DNA of 64,000 bases from Pyrococcus kukulkanii (GCF_001577775.1 NZ_CP010835.1:868001-932000), one strand, 5' to 3'; shown: positions 48,863 to 61,094, numbered from the stretch's first letter. Translations and numbers: made by a program. The notes: generated from the sequence alone by a model not told the origin.

Positions 48863-50047
48863 ATGGAGTACAAACCAATTAGAAAGGTTGTAAGTGGTAA
48901 CTATGCAGCCGCTTATGCAGCGCTTCATGCAAGAGTTCAGGTTGTTGCCGCTTACCCCATAACTCCACAAACAAGCATCATTGAGAAGATCGCCGAGTTC
49001 ATTGCTAATGGTCTTGCTGATATTCAGTACATTCCAGTTGAGAGTGAGCACTCTGCGATGGCCGCGTGTATAGGAGCTTCCGCAACTGGAGCTAGAGTTT
49101 TCACAGCAACTTCAGCTCAAGGTCTTGCTCTGATGCACGAAATGCTTCACTGGGCCTCTGGAGCAAGATTGCCAATAGTAATGGTCAATGTGAACAGAGC
49201 AATGGCCCCTCCATGGAGCGTTTGGGATGATCAAACTGACTCGCTTGCTCAAAGAGACACTGGATGGATGCAGTTCTATGCAGAGAACAACCAAGAAGTT
49301 TACGACGGGGTACTGATGGCTTACAAAATTGCCGAGAATGTAAACCTACCAGCCATGATCATAGAGAGTGCATTTATCTTGAGCCACACCTATGATGTAG
49401 TCGAGATGATTCCCCAGGAACTTGTAGATGAGTTCCTTCCACCAAGAAAGCCCCTCTACAGCTTGGCTAACTTCGATGAGCCCTTCGCAGTTGGCGGACT
49501 TGCAACTCCAAATGACTACTATGAGTTCAGGTACAAGATAGCGAAGGCCATGGAAGAGGCAAAGAAGGTTATTAAAGAAGTTGGTAAAGAGTTTGGTGAA
49601 AGGTTCGGAAGAGACTACAGTGAGATGATAGAGAAGGCTTACATCGATGATGCAGACTTCGTGTTTATGGGAATGGGTTCCCTAATGGGAACCGTTAAAG
49701 AGGCAGTAGATCTGCTGAGGAAGGAAGGCTACAAGGTGGGTTATGCAAAGGTTCGCTGGTTCAGGCCGTTCCCGAAGGAGGAGCTTATGGAAATTGCGGA
49801 GAGCGTTAAGGGCATAGCCGTTTTAGACAGGAACTTCTCATTCGGGCAGGAAGGGATTCTCTTTAACGAGGCTAAAGGATCTCTCTATAATACCAGTGCG
49901 AGGCCAATAATGAAGGACTACATTGTAGGACTCGGAGGAAGGGACTTTACGGTCAAAGACGTTAAGGCTATTGCTGAGGATATGAAGAAGATTATTGAGA
50001 GCGGTAAGTTGGATAGGGAAATTGAATGGTATCACCTTAAGAGGTGA
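48863..50047 (+). CDS. vorA: 2-ketoisovalerate ferredoxin oxidoreductase alpha subunit
   Basis: A 394-residue subunit with AAYPITPQTSIIEKIAEF, VESEHSAMAACIGAS and [18 protein letters not shown], all typical of the alpha subunit of 2-oxoacid:ferredoxin oxidoreductases. ATG 48863 follows GAGGTG; an in-frame GTG at 48848 belongs to that site. Its last codons overlap the vorB region (stop 50045-50047). It is about 50 percent similar by eye to porA downstream, reflecting duplication. Confidence 0.95.
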   Translation: MEYKPIRKVVSGNYAAAYAALHARVQVVAAYPITPQTSIIEKIAEFIANGLADIQYIPVESEHSAMAACIGASATGARVFTATSAQGLALMHEMLHWASGARLPIVMVNVNRAMAPPWSVWDDQTDSLAQRDTGWMQFYAENNQEVYDGVLMAYKIAENVNLPAMIIESAFILSHTYDVVEMIPQELVDEFLPPRKPLYSLANFDEPFAVGGLATPNDYYEFRYKIAKAMEEAKKVIKEVGKEFGERFGRDYSEMIEKAYIDDADFVFMGMGSLMGTVKEAVDLLRKEGYKVGYAKVRWFRPFPKEELMEIAESVKGIAVLDRNFSFGQEGILFNEAKGSLYNTSARPIMKDYIVGLGGRDFTVKDVKAIAEDMKKIIESGKLDREIEWYHLKR

Positions 50048-50052
50048 GAATG

Positions 50053-50988
50053 ATGGAAGTTCCTGAGAACATTAAGAAGAGGCTTACCCTTCCGTTTGAT
50101 GAACACTTTTATGCCGGCCACACGGCCTGTCAGGGCTGTGGTGCATCTCTAGGCCTTAGGTATGTCCTTAAAGCTTACGGGAAGAAGACAATAGTTGCAA
50201 TCCCTGCATGTTGTTCAACGATAATAGCTGGACCTTGGCCATATTCAGCTTTGGACGCTAACCTCTTCCATACTGCTTTTGAAACTACTGGAGCCGTAAT
50301 CAGTGGTATTGAAGCTGCATTGAAAGCCCTGGGATACAAGGTTAAAGGAGAAGATGGAATAATGGTTGTTGGCTGGGCTGGTGATGGAGGTACAGCGGAT
50401 ATAGGGCTTCAAGCATTAAGCGGATTCCTTGAGAGAGGTCATGACGCGGTCTACATAATGTACGATAATGAGGCTTACATGAATACTGGAATTCAGAGGT
50501 CAAGTTCAACCCCCTACGGAGCATGGACTACAAATACTCCGGGAGGAAAGAAGCACTTCCTTGAGAAGAGACACAAGAAAAAAGTTATTGACATTGTAAT
50601 TGCTCATAGAATTCCCTACGCTGCAACTGCAAGCGTTGCTTATCCCGAGGACTTTATAAGAAAGCTTAAGAAGGCCCAGAAAATTCCAGGACCAAGTTTT
50701 ATCCAGCTCTTTGCTCCCTGCCCAACGGGTTGGAGGAGCCCAACTGACAAGACTATAGAGATTGCAAGACTGGCTGTACAAACCGCATACTTCCCGCTCT
50801 TTGAATATGAAAACGGCAAGTACAAAATCAATATGCCAAATCCAAAGAAGGAGCCAAAGCCAATCGAGGAGTTCCTCAAGTTACAGGGAAGGTTTAAGTA
50901 CATGACCAAGGAGGACATCGAAATACTCCAGAAGTGGGTTCTTGAGGAGTGGGAAAGGCTCAAGAAGCTTGCAGAAGTGTTTGGTTGA
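50053..50988 (+). CDS. vorB: 2-ketoisovalerate ferredoxin oxidoreductase beta subunit
   Basis: A 311-residue thiamine pyrophosphate-binding subunit. Cys ligands of the proximal [4Fe-4S] cluster start at ACQGCGA; the TPP/Mg motif is [14 protein letters not shown]...[10 protein letters not shown], and CPTGW lies near the C-terminal part. ATG 50053 gives the length known from P. furiosus; ATG 50050 lies just before it, both after GAGGTGAG. Confidence 0.95.
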   Translation: MEVPENIKKRLTLPFDEHFYAGHTACQGCGASLGLRYVLKAYGKKTIVAIPACCSTIIAGPWPYSALDANLFHTAFETTGAVISGIEAALKALGYKVKGEDGIMVVGWAGDGGTADIGLQALSGFLERGHDAVYIMYDNEAYMNTGIQRSSSTPYGAWTTNTPGGKKHFLEKRHKKKVIDIVIAHRIPYAATASVAYPEDFIRKLKKAQKIPGPSFIQLFAPCPTGWRSPTDKTIEIARLAVQTAYFPLFEYENGKYKINMPNPKKEPKPIEEFLKLQGRFKYMTKEDIEILQKWVLEEWERLKKLAEVFG

Positions 50989-51041
50989 GTTCCCCCTTAA
51001 TTTATTTAAGTTAGATGGATAACTCACTTGAGGTGGTATGT

Positions 51042-51359
51042 ATGGCTGAGAGCCCGTTTAAGGTGGATATTGAGAGAGCCCAAAAAGAATTAACAGAAAA
51101 AATGACCCCAGGGGCAATAGTGTATCTCCCAGGAAGCAGCGTAATCAACAAGACCGGCTCTTGGAGAGTCTTTAGGCCTGAGTTTAACAAGGATAAGTGT
51201 GTTAGGTGCTTCTTGTGCTACATCTACTGTCCAGAACCTGCAATCTATTTAGATGAAGAGGGCTACCCAGTTTTCGACTATGACTACTGTAAGGGTTGTG
51301 GGATTTGTGCAAATGAGTGCCCAACTAATGCTATTGAGATGGTTAGAGAAGTTAAGTGA
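51042..51359 (+). CDS. porD: Pyruvate ferredoxin oxidoreductase delta subunit
   Basis: A 105-residue ferredoxin-like subunit with two [4Fe-4S] motifs, CVRCFLCYIYCPEP and CKGCGICANECPT. ATG 51042 is preceded by GAGGTGG; the longer in-frame reading from 51015 has no start signal. It is a paralogue of vorD in the same operon. Confidence 0.95.
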   Translation: MAESPFKVDIERAQKELTEKMTPGAIVYLPGSSVINKTGSWRVFRPEFNKDKCVRCFLCYIYCPEPAIYLDEEGYPVFDYDYCKGCGICANECPTNAIEMVREVK

Positions 51360-51376
51360 ATTTGAGGTGATGAAAA

Positions 51377-52564
51377 ATGCCAATTAGAACCGTTATGAAG
51401 GCAAATGAGGCTGCTGCTTGGGCTGCTAAGCTCGCTAAACCCAAGGTCATTGCAGCGTTCCCAATTACACCCTCAACCCTAGTTCCCGAGAAGATCAGCG
51501 AGTTCGTGGCAAATGGTGAACTCGATGCTGAGTTCATAAAGGTTGAGAGCGAGCACTCGGCTATTTCAGCACTGGTAGGAGCTGCAGCTGCGGGAGTTAG
51601 AACATTCACGGCGACTGCATCTCAGGGTCTTGCCTTAATGCATGAGGTACTCTTCATAGCAGCTGGAATGAGGTTGCCGATTGTGATGGCAATTGGTAAC
51701 AGGTCATTATCTGCCCCAATCAACATCTGGAACGATTGGCAAGATAGCATTAGTCAGAGGGACACTGGATGGATGCAGTTCTACGCTGAGAACAACCAAG
51801 AGGCCCTGGATCTAATATTACTTGCGTACAAGGTTGCTGAAGATGAAAGAGTTCTATTACCAGCAATGGTTGGGTTTGATGCTTTCATCCTAACGCACAC
51901 AGTTGAGCCGGTGGAGATACCAGATCAAGAAGTTGTCGATGAGTTCTTGGGAGAGTATGAGCCAAAGCACGCATACGTTGATCCACACAGACCCATAACC
52001 CAGGGAACATTAGCTTTCCCAGCTCACTATATGGAAACCAGATACTTAGTGTGGGAGGCCATGGAAAGGGCTAAGAAAGTTATTGATGAGGCATTTGCAG
52101 AGTTCGAGAAGAAGTTCGGTAGGAAGTACCAAAAGATCGAGGAGTACAAGACCGAGGACGCAGATATAATCTTCGTTACTATGGGTTCACTTGCTGGAAC
52201 ACTCAAGGAGTGGGTTGACAAGAAGAGGGAAGAGGGATACAAGGTTGGGGCAGCAAAGATGACAGTTTACAGACCATTCCCAGTTGAGGAGATAAGAGAG
52301 CTTGCAAAGAAGACTAAGGTTCTCGCATTCATAGAGAAGAACATAAGTATGGGTCTCTATGGTGCTGTCTTTACAGATGCATCAGCTGCCCTAATTAACG
52401 AGAGCGAGAAGCCGATACTTCTAGACTTCATAGCCGGACTCGGTGGAAGAGACGTGACATTTGACCAGCTTGATGAGGCACTCTCAATAGCGAAGAAGGC
52501 CCTTGAGGAGGGTAAGGTTGAGAAACCAATCAGCTGGATTGGATTGAGGAAGGAGCTCTTGTGA
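51377..52564 (+). CDS. porA: Pyruvate ferredoxin oxidoreductase alpha subunit
   Basis: A 395-residue subunit, same length as in P. furiosus. Motifs [33 protein letters not shown] and [13 protein letters not shown] are conserved. GAGGTGATG precedes ATG 51377. It combines with PorB, PorD and the shared PorG to make acetyl-CoA, CO2 and reduced ferredoxin from pyruvate. Confidence 0.96.
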   Translation: MPIRTVMKANEAAAWAAKLAKPKVIAAFPITPSTLVPEKISEFVANGELDAEFIKVESEHSAISALVGAAAAGVRTFTATASQGLALMHEVLFIAAGMRLPIVMAIGNRSLSAPINIWNDWQDSISQRDTGWMQFYAENNQEALDLILLAYKVAEDERVLLPAMVGFDAFILTHTVEPVEIPDQEVVDEFLGEYEPKHAYVDPHRPITQGTLAFPAHYMETRYLVWEAMERAKKVIDEAFAEFEKKFGRKYQKIEEYKTEDADIIFVTMGSLAGTLKEWVDKKREEGYKVGAAKMTVYRPFPVEEIRELAKKTKVLAFIEKNISMGLYGAVFTDASAALINESEKPILLDFIAGLGGRDVTFDQLDEALSIAKKALEEGKVEKPISWIGLRKELL

Positions 52565-52574
52565 GGTGATTGAA

Positions 52575-53570
52575 ATGGCAGTTAGAAAGCCTCCCGTTAC
52601 TACTCGTGAGTATTGGGCTCCTGGTCACGCTGCCTGTGCTGGATGTGGGTGTGCTATAGCTCTAAGACTTGCGACCAAGGCCTTTAGTGAGGCCATGGAG
52701 GAGAAGTATGGTGATCCAAATGCTTTTGCCATTGCCCAAGCAACTGGATGTATGGAGGTAGTTTCGGCAGTATTTCCATACACCGCTTGGAAAGTTCCAT
52801 GGGTTCATGTTGCATTTGAGAACGCTGCAGCAGCGGCAAGTGGGATTGAAGCAGCATGGAAAAAGAAGGGAATTAAGGGGAAGATTCTTGCCATAGGTGG
52901 CGATGGTGGTACGGCAGATATAGGTCTGCAAGCTCTCTCGGGAATGCTCGAAAGGTGGCACAATGTAGTATACCTGATGTACGATAATGAGGCCTACATG
53001 AACACCGGAATCCAGAGATCAAGCTCAACGCCCTACGGAGCATGGACTACAACATCACCGCCAGGAAAATACTCAATTGGTGAGGACAAGCCAAAGAAGT
53101 GGGTTGCTCTCATTGCAGCTGCCCATCAAGTCCCATATGTCGCAACTGCTAGCATTGGTAACCCATTCGATTTCATAAAGAAAGTAAAGAAAGCTGCTAA
53201 AGTTGACGGTCCAGCGTTTATCCAGGTTCACTGTACCTGCCCAACTGGATGGAGGACACCGCTTGAGAAAGGTGTTGAGATAGCAAGACTTGCGATTGAG
53301 ACTGGGATATGGCCACTCTTTGAGATCGAGTATGGGGACATATGGAACATTAAGATCCAGCCACCAGGAGGAGGAGCGAAAGTACACAAGGAAGGCGGAA
53401 GGGTGGTGAGGATAGAATTCAAGAAGCCAATTGAAGAGTACCTTAAGCTTCAGGGAAGATTCAAGCACCTATTCAAGAGACCTGAAGCTATTGAGGAACT
53501 TAGGAACCAGATAAAGGCCATGTGGAAGGTACTTGGTGTTGAGGCAATTCTCCCCAAGCCTGAGGAGTGA
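52575..53570 (+). CDS. porB: Pyruvate ferredoxin oxidoreductase beta subunit
   Basis: A 331-residue TPP-binding subunit with [10 protein letters not shown] (cluster cysteines), [12 protein letters not shown] and [32 protein letters not shown] precedes ATG 52575. Last gene of the operon; the T-rich segment right after its stop may serve as terminator and also contains the promoter of the next gene. Confidence 0.96.
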   Translation: MAVRKPPVTTREYWAPGHAACAGCGCAIALRLATKAFSEAMEEKYGDPNAFAIAQATGCMEVVSAVFPYTAWKVPWVHVAFENAAAAASGIEAAWKKKGIKGKILAIGGDGGTADIGLQALSGMLERWHNVVYLMYDNEAYMNTGIQRSSSTPYGAWTTTSPPGKYSIGEDKPKKWVALIAAAHQVPYVATASIGNPFDFIKKVKKAAKVDGPAFIQVHCTCPTGWRTPLEKGVEIARLAIETGIWPLFEIEYGDIWNIKIQPPGGGAKVHKEGGRVVRIEFKKPIEEYLKLQGRFKHLFKRPEAIEELRNQIKAMWKVLGVEAILPKPEE

Positions 53571-53571
53571 G

Positions 53572-53581
53572 CTTTTTATTT
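53572..53581 (+). promoter_or_regulatory. TATA box of the RNase H-like/Cdc48 operon
   Basis: CTTTTTATTT starts immediately after the porB stop and lies about 28 bases upstream of ATG 53605, which lacks a ribosome site; a leaderless transcript is likely. Confidence 0.5.
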
Positions 53582-53604
53582 CTCTTAATTCTATTTACTT
53601 ACCG

Positions 53605-54378
53605 ATGCGGGTAGCGATAATAACAACGGATGCTAGGGTGTACTATATTGCTGCAAAGGTATTGAGGGAGCATAAGATTCCATTTTACAGTTTAAGAATT
53701 AATGAGGACATTCCTTTTGATGTTGAGATTGTACTGACTTCGGAAAAAGATTACAAAAGGATAAACTTTCCCACTAAAATAGTTGTCAGAGATGAGAATT
53801 TTATAGACGAGCTACTTTTGAAGCTGGAAGGGAAGAGAAAGTTTGAGTCCGTGTATATTGCGATTGATCCCGGAGAAAGACCCGGAGTAAGCGTTGTAGC
53901 TGATAATAGAGTTCTTGAGGTCTATCACTTAAAAAGCCCCAAGGATGTTGATATTATAGTTCAGCTACTTGAAAAATATCCTGGGGCAAAGATAAAAATT
54001 GGCCATGGTGCTAAGAGGCATAGAACGCTTATGCTAAAGACGCTTTCAAAAATCTTAGGCGATGATTATCGAGTAATCTTAGTCAACGAGAAAGGGACAA
54101 CACCGAGGGTTGGAGGGATAGAAGCCTGGGCAATTCAAGATATCGTTGCATCGATAAATATAGGATTGAGAGAGGGGAGGGAGGTTACAATAAGGGAACT
54201 CATTAGAGGGAATAATGTTACAAAGGGGGAAATAGAAAATATAAAGGCTCAAAGTAGAAGATTGAGTGGGGGTAAAATCACTATCTCTTCAGAGCTCGCG
54301 AGGGAGGTGGCATTGGGCAATATCACGATAGAGGAAGCTATTGAGATACAGAAGAAGAAGGGAGAGGTGAGAAAATGA
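53605..54378 (+). CDS. Uncharacterised RNase H/RuvC-fold protein coupled to Cdc48
   Basis: A 257-residue protein. Residues 1-85 form an alpha/beta domain; from about residue 92 the segment [15 protein letters not shown] resembles the first strand and catalytic Asp of RNase H-fold nucleases (RuvC, YqgF). It is followed by [11 protein letters not shown], an [10 protein letters not shown] segment where another acidic residue is expected, and [15 protein letters not shown] with a final Asp. No close relative recalled. The start is ATG 53605, and its stop overlaps the Cdc48 start (ATGA). Nuclease activity is inferred, not shown. Confidence 0.7.
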   Translation: MRVAIITTDARVYYIAAKVLREHKIPFYSLRINEDIPFDVEIVLTSEKDYKRINFPTKIVVRDENFIDELLLKLEGKRKFESVYIAIDPGERPGVSVVADNRVLEVYHLKSPKDVDIIVQLLEKYPGAKIKIGHGAKRHRTLMLKTLSKILGDDYRVILVNEKGTTPRVGGIEAWAIQDIVASINIGLREGREVTIRELIRGNNVTKGEIENIKAQSRRLSGGKITISSELAREVALGNITIEEAIEIQKKKGEVRK

Positions 54379-56888
54379 TACTTGGGAGAGGGGATGAAAA
54401 GAAGGAAGAAATAAAGCTTAGGGTTGCCGAGGCTTTAAAATGGGATGTGGGAAGGGGAATAGTTAGGTTTGACAGAAAATACCAAAGAATGCTGGGTGTT
54501 CAAGCTGGAGACATCGTTGAGATTGAAGGAGAAAGAGTTACGGCTGCCATTGTTGCAAATGCTCATCCAGACGACAGAGGACTTGATATAATTAGAATGG
54601 ATGGTTACATAAGGAGGAATGCTGGAGTTAGTATAGGAGACTTTGTAACTGTTAGGAGGGCCCAAGTTAGAGAAGCTAAGAAAGTTGTCTTGGCACCCGC
54701 TCAAAGGGGGGTTATCATCCAGATACCTGGGGACATAATAAAGAATAATCTCCTTGGAAGGCCAGTTGTAAAGGGAGATATAATAGTTGCAAGCGGTAGG
54801 GGCGAGTTCTATTCAGGCACTCCCTTCGATGAACTATTCAGAGGATTCTTTGAGGCGATGTCCGTTGGCTTTGGTGAGCTAAAGTTCGTAGTCGTCAACA
54901 CGATACCCAAAGGAATTGTTCAGATAACTTATAATACCGAGGTCGAAGTTCTTCCTCAGGCAGTCGAAGTTAGAGAAGAGAAGGTTCCAGAGGTTACCTA
55001 CGAGGACATCGGTGGTCTTAAGGATGCAATAGAAAAGATAAGAGAAATGGTTGAGTTACCCCTCAAGCATCCTGAATTGTTTGAAAGGTTAGGAATAGAG
55101 CCTCCAAAGGGTGTTCTCCTCTATGGTCCGCCAGGGACAGGTAAAACGTTGTTAGCTAAGGCTGTGGCTAATGAGGCTAATGCTTACTTCATTGCAATCA
55201 ATGGGCCAGAGATAATGAGCAAGTACTATGGAGAAAGCGAGGAGAGGCTTAGGGAAATATTCAAGGAGGCTGAGGAGAACGCTCCAGCAATAATCTTCAT
55301 AGACGAGATTGACGCAATAGCACCAAAGAGGGAGGAAGTTGTTGGTGAAGTGGAAAAGAGGGTTGTATCCCAGTTACTAACTTTGATGGATGGTCTTAAG
55401 TCAAGAGGTAAAGTGATAGTTATCGCAGCCACTAACAGGCCTGATGCTATTGATCCGGCTTTGAGGAGGCCTGGGAGGTTTGATAGGGAGATTGAGGTTG
55501 GTGTTCCAGACAAGCAGGGTAGGAAGGAAATCCTACAAATCCACACAAGAGGAATGCCAATAGAACCAGACTTCGAAAAAGATGCAGTGTTGAAAGTTCT
55601 CAAGGAATTAGAGAGGGAAGAGAGATTTGACAAGACTGTTATCTCTGAGCTCATGGAGAAAGTGAAAGAAGCAAGTAGCGAAGAGGAGATAAAGGAAACC
55701 CTCAAAAAGGACGGCAAGGTATATGTTGAGGTTAAGGCAAGGCTTATTGATAAGTTGCTCGACGAGCTTGCAGAGATAACCCATGGATTCGTTGGTGCTG
55801 ACTTAGCTGCACTGGCCAGAGAAGCTGCAATGGTCGTTCTGAGAAGGCTAATCAAGGAAGGCAAGATAAACCCAGAGGCCGAAACAATTCCGAGAGAAGT
55901 TCTTGAAGAACTCAAGGTAACGAAAAGGGACTTTCTTGAGGCCTTAAAAATGGTTGAGCCTTCGGCATTGAGGGAGGTGTTGATTGAAGTTCCAAACGTC
56001 CACTGGGATGACATCGGAGGCCTTGAAGAGGTAAAACAACAGCTCAGGGAGGCGGTAGAGTGGCCGCTTAAGTATCCGAAGGCCTTCAAAAAGCTGGGTA
56101 TAACTCCACCCAAAGGTATCCTCTTGTATGGACCCCCAGGAACTGGTAAAACTTTATTAGCTAAGGCAATAGCTACTGAAAGTCAGGCAAACTTCATAGC
56201 CATTAGGGGCCCAGAAGTTCTGAGCAAGTGGGTTGGTGAAAGTGAAAAGAGGATAAGGGAGATCTTCAGGAAGGCAAGGCAGGCTGCCCCGTCGATAATA
56301 TTTATCGACGAAATTGATGCCATAGCTCCAGCGAGGGGAACCTCTGAAGGTGAGAAGGTTACTGACAGGTTAATCAATCAATTACTAACTGAGATGGACG
56401 GAATACAAGAGAACAGCGGTGTCGTTGTTATTGCCGCAACGAACAGGCCAGATATACTTGATCCAGCCCTGCTTAGGCCAGGAAGATTTGACAGGTTGAT
56501 TCTGGTTCCGGCGCCTGATGAGAAGGCGAGGCTTGAGATATTCAAGGTACACACAAGGAATATGCCGCTAGCAAAAGACGTCGACCTCAGGGAATTGGCC
56601 AGGAGAACTGAAGGATACACAGGAGCTGACATAGCGGCCCTAGTGAGAGAAGCAGCACTAAATGCCCTAAAGAGGGCAGTTTCCTCTTTGCCCAGAGAAA
56701 TTGTTGAAGAGGAAAGCGAGGAGTTCTTGAACAACCTTGTAGTCACAAGAAGGGACTTTGAGGAGGCATTTAAGAAGGTCAAGCCGAGCGTTACTAAGTA
56801 CATGATTGAATATTATAAGCAGTTCGAGGAGAGCAGAAAGAGAATGGGTGGTGAAACCGTTAAGGAGCCTGATTACTTTACCGGCTGA
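54375..56888 (+). CDS. cdc48: Cdc48/VAT (p97-type) AAA+ ATPase
   Basis: An 837-residue hexameric unfoldase. It has an N domain (double-psi barrel plus four-stranded part, residues 1-190) and two AAA modules, each with Walker [14 protein letters not shown] (about residues 250 and 585), Walker [13 protein letters not shown] (about 306 and 640) and arginine-finger region RPGRFDR. Between D1 sensor segments, after [11 protein letters not shown], there is an insertion of about 55 charged residues absent in VAT. It hands substrates to the proteasome. It has no intein. The start overlaps the RNase H-like gene. Confidence 0.95.
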   Translation: MILGRGDEKKEEIKLRVAEALKWDVGRGIVRFDRKYQRMLGVQAGDIVEIEGERVTAAIVANAHPDDRGLDIIRMDGYIRRNAGVSIGDFVTVRRAQVREAKKVVLAPAQRGVIIQIPGDIIKNNLLGRPVVKGDIIVASGRGEFYSGTPFDELFRGFFEAMSVGFGELKFVVVNTIPKGIVQITYNTEVEVLPQAVEVREEKVPEVTYEDIGGLKDAIEKIREMVELPLKHPELFERLGIEPPKGVLLYGPPGTGKTLLAKAVANEANAYFIAINGPEIMSKYYGESEERLREIFKEAEENAPAIIFIDEIDAIAPKREEVVGEVEKRVVSQLLTLMDGLKSRGKVIVIAATNRPDAIDPALRRPGRFDREIEVGVPDKQGRKEILQIHTRGMPIEPDFEKDAVLKVLKELEREERFDKTVISELMEKVKEASSEEEIKETLKKDGKVYVEVKARLIDKLLDELAEITHGFVGADLAALAREAAMVVLRRLIKEGKINPEAETIPREVLEELKVTKRDFLEALKMVEPSALREVLIEVPNVHWDDIGGLEEVKQQLREAVEWPLKYPKAFKKLGITPPKGILLYGPPGTGKTLLAKAIATESQANFIAIRGPEVLSKWVGESEKRIREIFRKARQAAPSIIFIDEIDAIAPARGTSEGEKVTDRLINQLLTEMDGIQENSGVVVIAATNRPDILDPALLRPGRFDRLILVPAPDEKARLEIFKVHTRNMPLAKDVDLRELARRTEGYTGADIAALVREAALNALKRAVSSLPREIVEEESEEFLNNLVVTRRDFEEAFKKVKPSVTKYMIEYYKQFEESRKRMGGETVKEPDYFTG

Positions 56889-56913
56889 TTTTTAATATTT
56901 TTTAAGTCAGAAT

Positions 56914-58553
56914 GTGAAGGTTAATAAGCTTGAGAACGATTTACAGATGATGAGCTGGGCAAAGGTAATATTTGCTTCTATAATCGCTGGGATCGGAGGA
57001 GGATTAGGAGCATTACTTTTCAGATTCTTGGTTAACGTTACAACGACGTTTTTCTTTGACGTTTTGTCTGCTAAGTTCAAGTTGTTTCTGATGCCAATAA
57101 TAGGGGCCCTTCTAATATACCCAATCGTCAAGAACAATCCAAGGGTTAGGGGGACGGGAGTTCCTGAGGTTATAGAGAGCGTAATATTCAGGAAAGGAGA
57201 GATAAGTGGGAAATTTGCAATATTAAAGGTTGTTGCGACATCAATAACGATAGGCTCTGGGGGAAGCGCAGGCAGGGAGGGTCCGATAGGGTTCATAGGT
57301 GCATCAATAGCATCTTGGATCGGCAGGAGACTTTCCCTCTCACCTCAAATGAAAAGACTTATAACAACATGTGGACTTGCTGCCGGAATATCAGGAACTT
57401 TTAACACTCCCCTTGCTGGGGCTATGTTCGCCCTTGAGGTTATTTATATGGGCGCATTTTCTCTAAATTTAGTCCCAATATTTATCTCATCGATAATAGG
57501 AAATGCCATAACCCTAACATTCCTTGGGAGAGCCTTTGAAGTTGAAATACCTGCTGGATTATCTCATTCAATTTCTGAGGGTCTTTATTATGTCCTTATG
57601 GGAATAATTATGGGAGTTTTGGCTCCAATTTTTGCCAAATCCCTCTATAAAACTGGGGACATGCTAGAGCGAATTCCACTCCTTCTAAGGTTGATTCTTG
57701 CTGCGTTAATTGTTGGGGTTCTTGGATCCCAACTGGAGGGCTATGGAATATTTGGTGTTGGGTACGAGGGTCTTCAGTTGGCTTTACTTGGGAAATTAGG
57801 ACCGGGGATCATGATAACCCTAGCAGTTGCAAAGGCCGTTGCTACGATTTTTACCATTGCATCAGGATTTAGCGGTGGTATTTTTGCCCCTAGCCTCTAT
57901 ATAGGCGCAATGCTTGGTGGAGCGTTTGCCATGTTGTTTCACTTGAATCCTCAAAGCTATTCCCTCGTTGGAATGGCTGCATTTTTTAGTGCGTTAACCC
58001 AGGCACCGATAGCCCAAATTCTGATGGTAGTTGAGCTCACGAGAGGATATTCCCTCCTACCGGCGGTAATGATAGCTTCAACTGTCAGCTTTTTGACTGC
58101 GAGGTTTATATTCAAGGGATCCTCGATTTACACCCTTAAGCTTGAGAAGAGAGGGATGAGGATAAGAACTGGAAAGCCGATGATACTTGAAATGGTAAAG
58201 GTTGAAGATATAATGTCTAAGGAAGTTATTTGTTTGAAAGCTGGATTTAGCAATGAAGAGGTTATTTCAAAAGCTACACAAACTGGCCACGACTGTTTTC
58301 CAGTTTTAGACGATAATGAGAAAGTTATTGGCATTATCTGTGTGCAGGATGTTTTAAGGGGGATAAAAGAACCTTTGAAAGCGCACACGATTGAGAAAGA
58401 CAGGACTGCCAGAGATGCACTTGAGATCTTAATGGGACAGAGAATTCTGCCAGTAGTTGATGAGACTGGGAAATTAGTTGGAGTTGTTACTAAAAGTGAT
58501 GTATATAGGGCTTATTATATGGCCCTCGAGGAAACATTCATAGAGGGTGGGCC

Positions 58554-58557
<4 letters not shown>
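56914..58557 (+). CDS. CLC chloride channel/antiporter with CBS domains
   Basis: A 547-residue membrane protein with 16-18 helix segments, then two CBS domains (about residues 425-545; EDIMSKEVICL and KDRTARDALEIL). CLC motifs are RGTGVPEV, GSAGREGPIGFIG with the gating Glu in REGP, and GFSGGIFAPSLY. Presence of the gating Glu fits either channel or H+/Cl- exchange. Start at GTG 56914, or possibly ATG 56944 or 56947; a TATA-like TTTTTAATATTTT precedes it. It overlaps the next reading frame by four bases. Confidence 0.9.
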
Positions 58558-59168
<611 letters not shown>

Positions 59169-59969
59169 ATCCCTCCAAATCCGTTGGGTAACTCTCTTAT
59201 GACGTAGTATGATTTTCCTAATCTCCCTGCCTCTAAAATTTTATCTATATCTGCAATTAAGTCTACAAAGCTTGAAAACCAGTGATGATACGAACTTTGA
59301 AATCTTCCAGCGACAAGCTCAAGTCTCTTTACTTTCTCCCACGAAAAACTGCAAAGCTTTGCATCTTCTGGGTCAAAATTCCCAGTGCTTATCTTAACGA
59401 CATAGTTCTCTAGCAACTTTTTGTATCCCAGTCTCTTGTAGAAACCATAGGACCTGTCCTCAGGAGTCACTAATATGACATCACATCCTTTAGCCTTAGC
59501 AAATTCCTCCGCTTTTTGCATTAATGCCTTGCCAATCCCCTTCCCCCTAAAGCCCCTGTGAACTATAAGAACATCTGCGTTACACACTTTCCTAAGTTTC
59601 TTTAGAAACATTTCCTCCTCAATTAGGAGTTCAAGCTCTCCAACAACCTCATTTCCAATTTCTGCAACTAAGACTGGCTGGTTATGAAGAAACATGTAGT
59701 TTAGATGGATTGAGCAAGTCTCAACGCTCATCCAAGGTCCCCCATACTTATACCTATCAAAAACGCTTAACCTGGGATATTCTGGAATATCAACGTCAGA
59801 AAGATGACACTTCACTATTCTCATGGTGTCATCTAGAGTTGCTTCCCTTATCATTTTGTAACCCTGAAGAGGCATAGACTTAGATATATTTAGAGGTTGT
59901 TAAAATGTCAACTCATGTGACGACGATGCCAGGACTCACTAACGGGTAATGAGTACTCGGTTGGTGGAG

Positions 59970-61094
59970 TTACTTTGAGTACAGCCACTTGAGTATTGGG
60001 GGAGTTATGGTCGTCGTTATGAATACCATAAGGATTGCTACCGCTAGGGCATCAGGACCTATTACCCCGCTTCTCATAGCAACAGCTAGCATTGCTAACT
60101 CAACGCCCATTCTCGGAATCATTCCAACGCCTATTCTAAGGGAGGAGCTCCAATCAAACCCAGCTAACTTAGCACCAAAACCGCAGCCAATTATTTTGCT
60201 GAGCACGGCCGCGAGAGTGTAAAGAACTGCAAAGAGACCCGCGTGGAGGATGTAATTTATTTTTATCCTCATCCCCACCTCAACGAAAAAGAGAGGGATG
60301 AAGAGAGAGTAGCCGAGGACATTCATATGATCCATTATTGACTTCTTCTTGGAGCTCTGACCAAGGGCAAGGCCTGTGAGGTATGCACCGAGTATCGAGG
60401 CGAGGTTCAGGTGCTCCGCGAGAAATGCAAAGACTATGAGAAAAACGAGTGCAAAGGCCGTCTCGCTCTCTGGCAGATCAATCCTAGAAAGAACGCGAAA
60501 GACCCTGTCCGCAACCCCTGGTCCAAAGTAAAGAAAGAAGAAAAGTAGGAGTGAAACCGAGAGGATAACCTCGGCGAGGCTTGCATAGTTGATTTCTCCA
60601 CCTTTTATCATCGAAATTGCCACAGTGAGAACAAGGATTCCGAGAACATCATCAACGACGGCAGCAGCCAAGATAGTCGTGCTTTCACGCGTATTTAACT
60701 TTCTGAGCTCCATTAGCACCTTGACAGTTATGCTCACGCTTGTTGGCGTCATCATTGCACCGTAAAGAATTGCCTCGTCAAGAGGAACGAAGAAGTAAGC
60801 CACCGCGAAGCCGGAGAGGAAGGCGACCAGAACGCCCAGACTTGCAACCATTACGCTTTGTTTTCCAACGCGTTTGAACTCTTCAAGCTCGCTCTCGAGT
60901 CCGGCAATGAAGAGGAGAAGAAGAACGCCGAGATTAGCAAACTGCTCTATCACGGGATTTGTTTCGAAGAAAATGCCAATCAGCAGGCCCCCGAATATCT
61001 GGCCGAGCACTACCGGCTGACCCAGTCTTTCGAAGAGGTACCCCATCAACTTCGCTGTTGCGAGCATTACCGCTATTAGGAGGAGTATCTTCAT
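59970..61094 (-). CDS. CPA2 family Na+(K+)/H+ antiporter
   Basis: A 374-residue membrane protein with 11-12 helices. Landmarks are LGQPVVLGQIFGGLLIG in helix 2, GVLLLLFIAGLESELEEF, MTPTSVSITVKVL and the ion-binding AAAVVDDVLGILVL with a tandem Asp pair, typical of the NapA/Kef branch of CPA2. It is the third gene of a minus-strand cluster with a CBS protein and a deleted paralogue. GC content is above that of the flanks. Confidence 0.9.
   Translation of the reverse strand: MKILLLIAVMLATAKLMGYLFERLGQPVVLGQIFGGLLIGIFFETNPVIEQFANLGVLLLLFIAGLESELEEFKRVGKQSVMVASLGVLVAFLSGFAVAYFFVPLDEAILYGAMMTPTSVSITVKVLMELRKLNTRESTTILAAAVVDDVLGILVLTVAISMIKGGEINYASLAEVILSVSLLLFFFLYFGPGVADRVFRVLSRIDLPESETAFALVFLIVFAFLAEHLNLASILGAYLTGLALGQSSKKKSIMDHMNVLGYSLFIPLFFVEVGMRIKINYILHAGLFAVLYTLAAVLSKIIGCGFGAKLAGFDWSSSLRIGVGMIPRMGVELAMLAVAMRSGVIGPDALAVAILMVFITTTITPPILKWLYSK

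Noticed and set aside
55226-56113. Long minus-strand frame of 295 codons opposite Cdc48
   Set aside because: Ser/Leu-rich composition typical of the reverse complement of AAA+ coding sequence; the plus strand gene is beyond doubt.
59880-59968. Possible C/D-box small RNA (GTGACGA and TAATGAG as boxes)
   Set aside because: Neither strand has a proper box D (CUGA) and the boxes deviate at key positions, so it is not supported.
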